Assembly (NCBI GenBank): GCA_002720475.1
Contig: PBIL01000002.1
Location: 127,099-191,098, forward strand
Direction of reading: 5' to 3'
Source: Roseovarius sp.
Lineage (GTDB): Bacteria; Pseudomonadota; Alphaproteobacteria; Rhodobacterales; Rhodobacteraceae
Length of the DNA: 64,000 nt
Position 1 is the stretch's first letter; each line of letters begins with the position of its first letter. The notes under the pieces were generated by a model. That model was given only the letters and a program-made list of their open reading frames with translations. It was not told where the DNA came from and ran no database searches. Positions 42,934 through 50,237 of this stretch are shown piece after piece. Position numbers and translations under genes: made by a program.

Positions 42934-43187
42934 GCCCGGTCCTCGACAAGTTGTGCGATCTTGGCGGCCAGTTCGCGGATCGTGGTGATGTCGGCCATCA
43001 TGTTGAGCGGCAGGCCGACGTCATAGTGATCCTCGATCTCCACCAGCAATTCCATGAGGTTGACCGAATCGAGGCTCAGATCGTCGGCCAGTTTCGTGTC
43101 GGGGCCAAGGTTTCCGGCGGCCTTGGGGAAGCGCCCCAGAAAGCCGTAAAGCGTCTCGATGATCTCGTCCGGCGTCTCAGATGACAT
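42930..43187 (-). CDS. acpR: Acyl carrier protein of sphingolipid synthesis
   Basis: The 85-residue protein has the phosphopantetheine site Ser41 in LSLDSVNLMEL (DSV in place of the usual DSL), with acidic helix II after it. It would carry the acyl chain delivered by the AMP-dependent synthetase to Spt, as AcpR does in Caulobacter. Both ends overlap neighbours: 11 bp with cerR and 4 bp with spt. It is clearly different from a housekeeping AcpP in sequence around the site and in gene context. Confidence 0.87.
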   Translation of the reverse strand: MSSETPDEIIETLYGFLGRFPKAAGNLGPDTKLADDLSLDSVNLMELLVEIEDHYDVGLPLNMMADITTIRELAAKIAQLVEDRA

Positions 43188-44127
43188 GGCTCTTGCCTCT
43201 CTCGGTTTGCGGCCCCGGCCGGGCCCAGAGCGCCCGCAGCCCCTCGGCCAGCGGGATTTGCGGCACCCAGCCGGTGGCGGCGCTCAGCGCAGTATTGTCG
43301 GCCACCCAGTCGGGGTGGCGCAATTCGCGCAGCTTGCCGGGGCTCAGCATCGGCTGATAGCCGAAAAGCCGCGCGGCGAAAAGATTGGCCGTGGCGACAG
43401 GGCGCAGGATCGCGCCGGGCAGCGGCACGCGCCAGCCGCGCCCGCGCCCCGCGACGGCCTCGACGATGGTGGCGATCTCCTCCCAGGAATAGCCGCCCGG
43501 ATGCCCGTCATCGAGCTCGAACGTGCCGGGCACGGGAGGCGCGACGAGCGCAAGAACGGCCCGCGCCAGATCCTCGACATGCAGAAGCGAGGCGCGCGCG
43601 CCCGTAATCCCGGGCAAGGGCACGATGCCCCGCGCCATGGTCTCGAAGAGCGGCACAAGCTCTCGGTCCCCGGGGCCGTAGAGCGCGGGCGGGCGCAGGA
43701 TCGCGTGATCGAGCCCCGAGTCCGCAAGCCGCGCCTCACCCTCCCGCTTGCTCGCGGCGTAAGGCGACAGCTGCGGCTCGCGCGCGGCGAGCGAGGAAAT
43801 CAGGATCACGCGCGGCGGCGTGTGCTGTGCGTGCGCCACGCGCGCCACACGCGCCACGCCCTCGGCATTCACGGGCCGGAAATCGCGCGCGTCGCGGCCC
43901 CGCACGACGCCTGCCACATGAATGACGGTGCCCGCCCCCTCGATCAGACGCGCGAGCGCGGCCTCGTCCTCAAGCCCTCCGGTCACGCTCTCAAGCGCGG
44001 GATGGTCGATGGCGAGCGGGCTGCGGTGCACCAGCGCACGCACGCCATGGCCCTCGGACAGGAGCCGCGCGACGATGGCCCGCCCGACGAAGCCCGCAGC
44101 CCCCGTGACCGCGACCAGCCGGGTCAT
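43177..44127 (-). CDS. cerR: NAD-dependent epimerase/dehydratase family protein, ceramide reductase homologue
   Basis: The 316-residue extended SDR has TGAAGFVG (residues 8-15) for NAD(P) binding and catalytic Tyr123 and Lys127 (YAASK). In Caulobacter the corresponding gene, CerR, reduces the 3-keto group of the sphingoid intermediate, a role done by unrelated enzymes in eukaryotes. Position between the acyl-ACP synthetase and AcpR genes, overlapping both (4 bp and 11 bp), matches that arrangement. A nucleotide-sugar epimerase is the alternative by fold alone. Confidence 0.82.
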   Translation of the reverse strand: MTRLVAVTGAAGFVGRAIVARLLSEGHGVRALVHRSPLAIDHPALESVTGGLEDEAALARLIEGAGTVIHVAGVVRGRDARDFRPVNAEGVARVARVAHAQHTPPRVILISSLAAREPQLSPYAASKREGEARLADSGLDHAILRPPALYGPGDRELVPLFETMARGIVPLPGITGARASLLHVEDLARAVLALVAPPVPGTFELDDGHPGGYSWEEIATIVEAVAGRGRGWRVPLPGAILRPVATANLFAARLFGYQPMLSPGKLRELRHPDWVADNTALSAATGWVPQIPLAEGLRALWARPGPQTERGKSHVI

Positions 44128-45941
44128 GCAATGTAACGGATCGGTGCCTCGTCCACGGTCTCGGGCTGCGAGTCGGCGGGCTTCACGGTGGCGGGCTGCA
44201 TCGGCACCGCGGCCGCCGCCTGTTGCCGTGCCAAATGATCCAGCCGCGCACGCGCGCGCGCCAGCTTGCCCGAGGAGGTGCGCGGCAGCGTCCGGGTCGG
44301 CACCAGTTCCACCCGGCAGTCGATACCGAATTCGCTGCGCACCATGCCGATGATGGTCTTGACCAGACGCGCGCGCTTGATCTCGTCGCGCTCGCGGCAC
44401 TGCACCACGATCACCGCCTCCTCGTGACGCCCGTCCTCGGACGGGACCGAGAAGGCCGCGACATCGTTGTAGTTCACGCCCGGCTGGCTCTTGGCCAGAT
44501 GCTCGAGATCCTGCGGCCAGATGTTGCGGCCGTGAATGATGATCATGTCCTTCTTGCGGCCCGTCAGGAACAGCCGCCCGCCCGCGAGATAGCCGATATC
44601 GCCGGTGTTGAGCCAGCGATCGGCGCTCAGCGCCTCGCGCGTCATCTCCTTGTCCTGGAAATAGCCGCTCATCACGCTCGGGCCACGCAGGTGGATGACG
44701 CCCGCGTGCCGTTCGGGCAGGGCGCGGCCCTGCTCGTCGCGGATCTCGATCTCGAAGCTGGGCAGCAGCGCGCCGCAATCGACATAGCGGGCCACGCGGC
44801 GCTCTGTCCCCTCCGCCTCGGCCGGGTCGAGCGGCCGCGCGATACCGTCGCGCTGCATGGCCTCGGAATCGATATGGTCGATGCCCACCTCTTCCTCAAG
44901 CGGCAGGAAGCTGATCCCGAGCGAACATTCCGCCATGCCGTAGCAGGGCAGGAAGGCGGTCTTGCGGAACCCGGCGGGGGCCAGCACCTCGGCAAAGCGT
45001 TCGAGCGGCTCTGGGCTGATCATCTCGGCACCCACACAGGCCACGCGCAGCGCGCTGAGGTCAAGCCCCTCGGCATCGTGCGGGCGCACACGCATCACCG
45101 CCAGTTCATAGGCGAAGGGCGGGGCCGAGGTGATCGTGGCGCGGTTCACGGACATCATCTCGAGCCACTTGCGCGGGCGCATGGCGAAATCATGGGTGCC
45201 GAGGAAATCCACCGAACGCTGCGTCGCCATCGGCATGATGATGAAGGCGACAAGCCCCATGTCGTGATAGAAGGGCAGCCAGGAGCTGAACCTGTCGCCC
45301 TCGTGCAGCTTCAGGCCGTTCTCGGCCATGTCGCGGATATTGGCCAGAACCGTCTTCTGGTCGATCACAACGCCGCGCGGAAAGCGCGTGCTGCCCGAGG
45401 TATACTGGATATAGGCGGTGCTCCCGGGCGTCACGCCGGGCAGATCGCCCGCCGCTTCGGGCAGCGCGTCGAAGGTCTCGGGCGTGCCGACAAGGGCGAG
45501 GTCCATGCCCGCCACCGCCTCTTGCAGGAAATCCGCCCATTCCGGCGTCGCCATCGCCGCCGAGGCACCGCAATTGCGGATGAGCTGCGCAAGCTGCGCC
45601 ACATAGGCCGCGTGCCCGCCGATCTGGATCGTCGCGGGCAGCGGCACCGGCACGAGGCCGGCATACTGGCAGGCCCAGAAGAAGCGCACGAAATGCGGCG
45701 AGGTCTCGGCCACCAGCGCCACGCGCCCGCCGGGCGCGATGCCAAGGCCGCTCAGACGGCGCGCCAGCGCGATCGCCTCCTCGCGCAACTCGGCATAGGT
45801 CGCGGAGGCGTAGATCTCGCCCCGCGCGCTGAAGAAGTTCACCCCCGTCGTGCCCTGCGCGGCATAGTCGAGCGCCTCGCACAGGGTGGAGAAATCAGCC
45901 TTTCGCAAGGCAAGATCATGCGAACTGCCGGTCGCTTGCAT
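44124..45941 (-). CDS. aasR: AMP-dependent acyl-ACP/CoA synthetase of sphingolipid synthesis
   Basis: The 605-residue adenylate-forming enzyme has a P-loop TSGSTRFPRG (departing from the usual TSGSTGxPKG), YGMAE, the TGDIGY and GRKKDMIIIHGRNIWPQDLE hinge region, and the C-terminal catalytic lysine in RTSSGKL. It activates a fatty acid for loading on AcpR, like Caulobacter AasR; its overall look is also close to fatty-acyl-AMP ligases. It heads the four-gene operon. The start at 45941 follows AAGGA, with a TTGACA-containing promoter-like sequence about 90-115 bp upstream. Confidence 0.85.
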   Translation of the reverse strand: MQATGSSHDLALRKADFSTLCEALDYAAQGTTGVNFFSARGEIYASATYAELREEAIALARRLSGLGIAPGGRVALVAETSPHFVRFFWACQYAGLVPVPLPATIQIGGHAAYVAQLAQLIRNCGASAAMATPEWADFLQEAVAGMDLALVGTPETFDALPEAAGDLPGVTPGSTAYIQYTSGSTRFPRGVVIDQKTVLANIRDMAENGLKLHEGDRFSSWLPFYHDMGLVAFIIMPMATQRSVDFLGTHDFAMRPRKWLEMMSVNRATITSAPPFAYELAVMRVRPHDAEGLDLSALRVACVGAEMISPEPLERFAEVLAPAGFRKTAFLPCYGMAECSLGISFLPLEEEVGIDHIDSEAMQRDGIARPLDPAEAEGTERRVARYVDCGALLPSFEIEIRDEQGRALPERHAGVIHLRGPSVMSGYFQDKEMTREALSADRWLNTGDIGYLAGGRLFLTGRKKDMIIIHGRNIWPQDLEHLAKSQPGVNYNDVAAFSVPSEDGRHEEAVIVVQCRERDEIKRARLVKTIIGMVRSEFGIDCRVELVPTRTLPRTSSGKLARARARLDHLARQQAAAAVPMQPATVKPADSQPETVDEAPIRYIA

Positions 45942-46029
45942 CGGAGTGTCCTTCGTTCTTGGGGCCTCACCCTGCCGTGTTCCCGGCATTGGGCCTGACT
46001 GCTCGCCACCTGTGGTGAATGCCCTTCCG

Positions 46030-46057
46030 ATAGATACAAGCGGTCATTTTATGTCAA
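46030..46057 (-). promoter_or_regulatory. Candidate sigma-70-type promoter of the sphingolipid operon
   Basis: On the reverse strand a perfect TTGACA (46057-46052) is followed, after 15-17 bases, by the weaker TATCTATC region (46036-46029). It lies about 90 bp before the aasR start, in the 240-bp gap 45942-46181. No other clear element was seen in that gap. Confidence 0.45.
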
Positions 46058-46181
46058 GCGTGCTGCCGGATACCGCCGCTATCGCCGCCGAAACATAGGC
46101 GATATCCTGCGATTTCCGTCACGAATGGTTTCCGTTTCGTAACAGAGTCACGACATCCTCAGGGCGTACGGCCCCGTCGCA

Positions 46182-46685
46182 TCAGCCTTTCGTACCCAGG
46201 ATCTCGGGCCATCGGGTATCTGCCCGTGAGATGAAACCGGGAACATCCGTCTCCCACCGGGCCTGAATGTCATCGTTGAAGTTGAGGTAGAGCTTGCCAT
46301 CCACGATGGACCAGTTACCCGGCTGTGTCGAATAGAGCTTGCCCTTCGCCGCCACCGCCCAGGCGCAGAAACCGCCATATTGCGGGGCGTAGCGCTCCGG
46401 ATCGGCGGCAAATCGGTCACGGTTCCCGGCCGAGGCGAAATGCCAGACCGCGCCCCGCCATTCATGGGCATGGGCCGGATCGCCTGCCACCGGGCGGCCT
46501 TCTGTGAAATAGGCCACCGGATCGGTGCCGCGGATCGCCACGCCATCGACGGCAAAGACCGGTGCGGCGGCCAGTTCCTCGAACCCGCCACCCCAGAGCC
46601 GCAGGCCCGCATATGCCGCGCCGCCAAGCGCCGCAAGCCCGCATGCGGCCAGGATCAGCCTGCGCCGGTTGACTGTTGTTGCCAT
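46182..46685 (-). CDS. YHS-domain protein, exported or lipoprotein
   Basis: The 167-residue protein has an N-terminal RRR followed by a hydrophobic stretch (a Tat-like signal, or a lipoprotein signal with LAAC) and a YHS domain: AVDGVAIRGTDPVAYFTEGRPV, then WHFASAGNRDRFAADPERYAPQYGGFCAWAVA. YHS domains often bind metal, and the one cysteine of this domain (GGFC) may contribute. The ATG has an ideal AAGGAGG ribosome site. It is divergent from the thioesterase gene. Its function is unknown. Confidence 0.82.
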   Translation of the reverse strand: MATTVNRRRLILAACGLAALGGAAYAGLRLWGGGFEELAAAPVFAVDGVAIRGTDPVAYFTEGRPVAGDPAHAHEWRGAVWHFASAGNRDRFAADPERYAPQYGGFCAWAVAAKGKLYSTQPGNWSIVDGKLYLNFNDDIQARWETDVPGFISRADTRWPEILGTKG

Positions 46686-46866
46686 GTCATCCCTCCTTGT
46701 GAACCCTGCTGTCCGCGATATAGGGCGGGCCCGCCTGAAATGCGCATCACGATCTCGCCAGCGCCGCCCGCACGGCAGGCCCGCTCCGCGCACCCCGGAG
46801 ACCCTATCGCATCGCCGCGAATCTGCGCTAGTCTGCCACCAGACCAGCTTGTCGAAAGGCCCGCCC

Positions 46867-47346
46867 ATGCCCTGCCCCGCCCCGTTCCGCTCCTCCCTTC
46901 ATCGCGTCGAGGAAGGCTGGATCGACTATAACGGCCACATGAACATGGGCTATTACACGGTGCTTCTGGACCGCTGCGCCGACGAGGCCTTTGCCGAGAT
47001 GGGCTTCGGCCCCGATTACGCGGCGTGCCGCGGGCTGACCACCTACACCGCCGAGTTCCACATCCGCTACCTGCGCGAGGTCAAGCTGGGCGACCGGCTT
47101 TTCAGCACCTTCCACCTGCTCGACCATGACGCGAAGCGGTTCCACTCCTTCCAGGAACTCTATCACGAGGAGGGCTGGCTTGCCGCCACCGGCGAGGGGC
47201 TGACGCTGCATGTCGATCTCTCCGGCCCCCGCGTCGTGCCCATGCCCGAGGACATCGCCGCGCGGGTGGCCGCCATGGCGCGCGCCCATGCCGCGCTCCC
47301 GCGGCCCGAGGGGGTGGGCAGCCGCATCGGCATCCGGCGCAAGTGA
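46867..47346 (+). CDS. 4HBT-type thioesterase
   Basis: The 159-residue hot-dog protein has the thioesterase core WIDYNGHMNMGYY (residues 18-30), followed by FHIRYLREVKLGD. Its best family match is the short-chain acyl-CoA/betainyl-CoA thioesterase-like group, but substrate cannot be fixed. The ATG at 46867 follows GTCGAAAGG. An upstream open frame in the same phase continues into the divergent YHS gene and is not coding. Confidence 0.82.
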   Translation: MPCPAPFRSSLHRVEEGWIDYNGHMNMGYYTVLLDRCADEAFAEMGFGPDYAACRGLTTYTAEFHIRYLREVKLGDRLFSTFHLLDHDAKRFHSFQELYHEEGWLAATGEGLTLHVDLSGPRVVPMPEDIAARVAAMARAHAALPRPEGVGSRIGIRRK

Positions 47347-47349
47347 TCC

Positions 47350-48351
47350 TCAGCGCAGCCGCAGCACGGGTGCCGGGCCCACGGGCACCGGCCCGAGCCA
47401 GACGCGCCCGCCGCGCAGCCCGAGCGGGATGTCCAGCGTCTCGGGATTTCCGGCCATCCGCGCCATCATGCCAAGGCCGGACTCGACGCTGCCCGCGAGC
47501 CCCTCGGGCAGCACGCCCGCCACGCGCATCAGCGTCACGATCTCGCGCCAGTTGCGCGCCTTGAGCGTGATCTCGCCCTCGGGAATGCCCCTGGCGTCCA
47601 CCTCCACGCCGCCCGCCGCCTGAAGATGCAGATCCCCCCATCGTCCGTCGGCAAGCGCCACCTTGATGCGGCGGGGCTGCGGGCGGGCGCGCTCGATCGC
47701 GCTGCGATCCCAGGGCTTGTCGAAGGTCACGGTCATGTCCGCGCTGGCCCCGCTGATCTGCTGCGGCAGGCGGTTCTCCGGGTCGAGCAGCGCACGCCAG
47801 GGCGCGGCGAGGGTCAGCCCCTCGGCCCGCAGCCCGAGCCGGTAGCTTGCCCCCTCGAGCCGTTCGGCCGCAAGCGTCAGCGCCGAAAGCGCGGTGGTCT
47901 CCTCGGCCCGCGCCTCGGGCGTCACGCGCAGGAATTCGGCCGTCAGCGTCATCCGCCGCAGCGCAAGCGCCGTGTCCGGCGCGATCACCAGCGAGGCGCG
48001 CATGTCCCGGCTCTCGACCAGGAATTTCTCCTGCGGGGTGGCGACAAGCTGCCGGTCGGGCCAGACCGCGATGACGTGATGGGGCGTGTAGCTCAGCGCG
48101 TTGATCTGGAACTGCGGCACCTCCCAGGCAAGGCCGGTGGCCGGATCGGCCAGCACGAGATCGGTAAATACGGTGTCGAACCGGTTGGGAAAGCCCTGCA
48201 CGTCAAGGCTGCCCGCCTCGGCCACCCAGCCCTCGGCGCGGCGCGCATCCAGCCAGCGGGCGAATCCGGTCTCGAGTCCGCGGCTGCCCAGAACCCAGTA
48301 GCCGCCCCAGAGCGAGGCGCCGACGACAAGAACCGCGAGGAGGATGCGCAT
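47350..48351 (-). CDS. DUF2125 domain protein
   Basis: The 333-residue protein has one N-terminal hydrophobic anchor (MRILLAVLVVGASLWGGYWV) and a long extracytoplasmic domain of the DUF2125 family, common in Rhodobacterales and without known function. The ATG at 48351 is preceded by AAAGGGG, a better site than that of the upstream in-frame ATG at 48369, which would give six more residues. It lies convergent with the thioesterase gene and divergent from chaC. Confidence 0.83.
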   Translation of the reverse strand: MRILLAVLVVGASLWGGYWVLGSRGLETGFARWLDARRAEGWVAEAGSLDVQGFPNRFDTVFTDLVLADPATGLAWEVPQFQINALSYTPHHVIAVWPDRQLVATPQEKFLVESRDMRASLVIAPDTALALRRMTLTAEFLRVTPEARAEETTALSALTLAAERLEGASYRLGLRAEGLTLAAPWRALLDPENRLPQQISGASADMTVTFDKPWDRSAIERARPQPRRIKVALADGRWGDLHLQAAGGVEVDARGIPEGEITLKARNWREIVTLMRVAGVLPEGLAGSVESGLGMMARMAGNPETLDIPLGLRGGRVWLGPVPVGPAPVLRLR

Positions 48352-48424
48352 GGCCAAAGCCCCTTTCATGCCCTGTGCCCCCCGTGTTTATAAGGGCGCG
48401 CACGCAAGGAACAGGGGAAACGGC

Positions 48425-48949
48425 ATGTGGGTGTTCGGCTATGGGTCGCTGGTGTGGAATCCGGGTTTCGAGACGGCCGAGCGGGTGATCGCGCGGCTGC
48501 CCGGCTATCGGCGCAGCTTCTGCATGCGCTCGATCCACCATCGCGGCACGCCCGAGGCACCGGGGCTGGTTCTGGCGCTCGACCGGGTGGAGGGCGGCGC
48601 CTGCGAGGGGGTGGCGCTGCGCGCCGAGACCGCGCGCGCCGAAGAGGTGCTGGCCTATCTGCGCGCGCGCGAACTCATCTCCTCGGCCTATCTGGAGCGG
48701 CGGCTCGAGGGGGCGCTGGCCGATGGCCGCCGGGTCGAGGCACTGACCTATGTGGTCGATCCCGCGCATGAGCAATATTGCGGCGGGCTCGATCTGGAGG
48801 AACAGGCGCAGATCATCGCCCGCGCCCGGGGCGGCCGGGGGCATAATGCCGACTATCTCTTCAACACCGCCGCCCATCTGGCCGAGCTTGGTCTCAGCGA
48901 TGGCGAGTTGGACTGGCTTGCGCGGCGGGTGCGCCACATCCGTGGATAA
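48425..48949 (+). CDS. chaC: Glutathione-specific gamma-glutamylcyclotransferase (ChaC)
   Basis: The 174-residue protein starts with the ChaC signature FGYGSLVWNPGF (residues 4-15) and continues with the family blocks RSFCMRSIHHRGTPEAPGL and GRRVEALTYVVD. The family splits glutathione into 5-oxoproline and Cys-Gly. An open frame extends upstream, but the start at 48425, after GGGGAAACGGC, is the normal ChaC N terminus. It is 66 bp before the ExbB-like gene in the same direction. Confidence 0.87.
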   Translation: MWVFGYGSLVWNPGFETAERVIARLPGYRRSFCMRSIHHRGTPEAPGLVLALDRVEGGACEGVALRAETARAEEVLAYLRARELISSAYLERRLEGALADGRRVEALTYVVDPAHEQYCGGLDLEEQAQIIARARGGRGHNADYLFNTAAHLAELGLSDGELDWLARRVRHIRG

Positions 48950-49015
48950 GCCTTGGCTTGCCTGCCCAAGCCGCGTAGGGTTGCGACGATAAAACACCGT
49001 GTCGGGAGCGTCCAG

Positions 49016-50236
49016 ATGGACCAGCCGGACCGCGAGGTCGAGCCGCAGTTTTCCTACCCCTACCGCCAGATCGTGCTCATGCTCATCGTTCTGGGGCTGA
49101 CCGGTTTCGGTGCCTTTCTCGCCGCGCCCCGCGTGATGCCGGTCTTCGAGGCGAACCCCTGGCTCAACGGGTTCATCTTCTTCGTCTTCGTGCTGGGCGT
49201 GATCGCCACCTTCTGGCAGGTGATCCAGCTCATCGGCTCGGCGCGCTGGATCGAGGGCTTTGCCGCGCAGGTGCCGGGGCACGAGATCACGCGCCCGCCC
49301 GCCATGCTCGCGCCGCTCGCCACCATGCTGCGCGGGCGCGGGCGGCGGATGCAGATCGCCTCCACCTCCGCCCGCTCGATCCTCGACTCGGTCGCGCAGC
49401 GCATCGACGAGGCACGCGAGATCACCCGCTACATCGTCAGCCTGCTGATCTTTCTCGGGCTTCTGGGCACGTTCTACGGGCTTGCCACCACCGTTCCGGC
49501 CGTGGTGGACACGATCCGCAGCCTTGCCCCGCAGGAGGGCGAGCAGGGCGTGGACATCTTCAACCGGCTGATGACCGGGCTCGAGGCGCAGCTTGGCGGC
49601 ATGGGCGTGGCCTTCGCCTCCTCGCTTCTGGGGCTCTCGGGCTCGCTCGTCGTCGGGCTGCTGGAACTGTTCGCCGGTCACGGGCAGAACCGCTTCTACC
49701 GCGAGCTCGAGGAGTGGATCTCGACCATCACCCGGCTCGGGTTCGCCGAGGGCGAGGGCGAGGGCAGCGGCGTGGTCCATGTGCTCGACCAGATGGCCGA
49801 GCAGATGGCCGAACAGATGGAGACGCTGCAATCGCTCTTCGCCCAGGCCGAGATGGGCCGCGCCGTGGTCGATGAGAAACTCGGCGTGCTGGCTGAATCC
49901 ATCGAGCGGCTGACCCACCGGATGAGCGAGCAGAACCCGGTGCAGTTGGCGCTTCTGCGCGTGGCCGAAGGGCAGGAACGGCTCACCGAGGCGATAGAGG
50001 CGCGCGAGACATCGGAAGGGCTCGATGCCGAGAGCCGGATGCGCCTGCGCTCGATCGACGTGCAGATGCTGCGCATCCTCGAGGAAATCAGCGCCGGGCG
50101 GCAGGAGACGATGACCGAATTGCGCAGCGATCTTGCCGCGCTTACCCGCCTTCTGGGCCAGATGCGCGCCCCCCCGCCGCGCCCGGTGCGCCCGGTGGTG
50201 CCGCGCGCCGCCGGCGAGCCGGGCGGAGAGGGCTGA
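49016..50236 (+). CDS. MotA/TolQ/ExbB-type proton channel protein
   Basis: The 406-residue inner-membrane protein has helices near residues 18-37, 50-70, 138-158 and 195-220; the last two form the MotA/TolQ/ExbB core (IFLGLLGTFYGLATTVPAVVD, GMGVAFASSLLGLSGS). A long cytoplasmic helical tail (about 225-385) and a proline-rich end (PPPRPVRPVVPRA) follow. It should use proton flow to drive its partner encoded next. The stop is one base from the start of that gene's ATG. Which envelope process they power is unknown. Confidence 0.83.
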   Translation: MDQPDREVEPQFSYPYRQIVLMLIVLGLTGFGAFLAAPRVMPVFEANPWLNGFIFFVFVLGVIATFWQVIQLIGSARWIEGFAAQVPGHEITRPPAMLAPLATMLRGRGRRMQIASTSARSILDSVAQRIDEAREITRYIVSLLIFLGLLGTFYGLATTVPAVVDTIRSLAPQEGEQGVDIFNRLMTGLEAQLGGMGVAFASSLLGLSGSLVVGLLELFAGHGQNRFYRELEEWISTITRLGFAEGEGEGSGVVHVLDQMAEQMAEQMETLQSLFAQAEMGRAVVDEKLGVLAESIERLTHRMSEQNPVQLALLRVAEGQERLTEAIEARETSEGLDAESRMRLRSIDVQMLRILEEISAGRQETMTELRSDLAALTRLLGQMRAPPPRPVRPVVPRAAGEPGGEG

Positions 50237-50237
50237 G

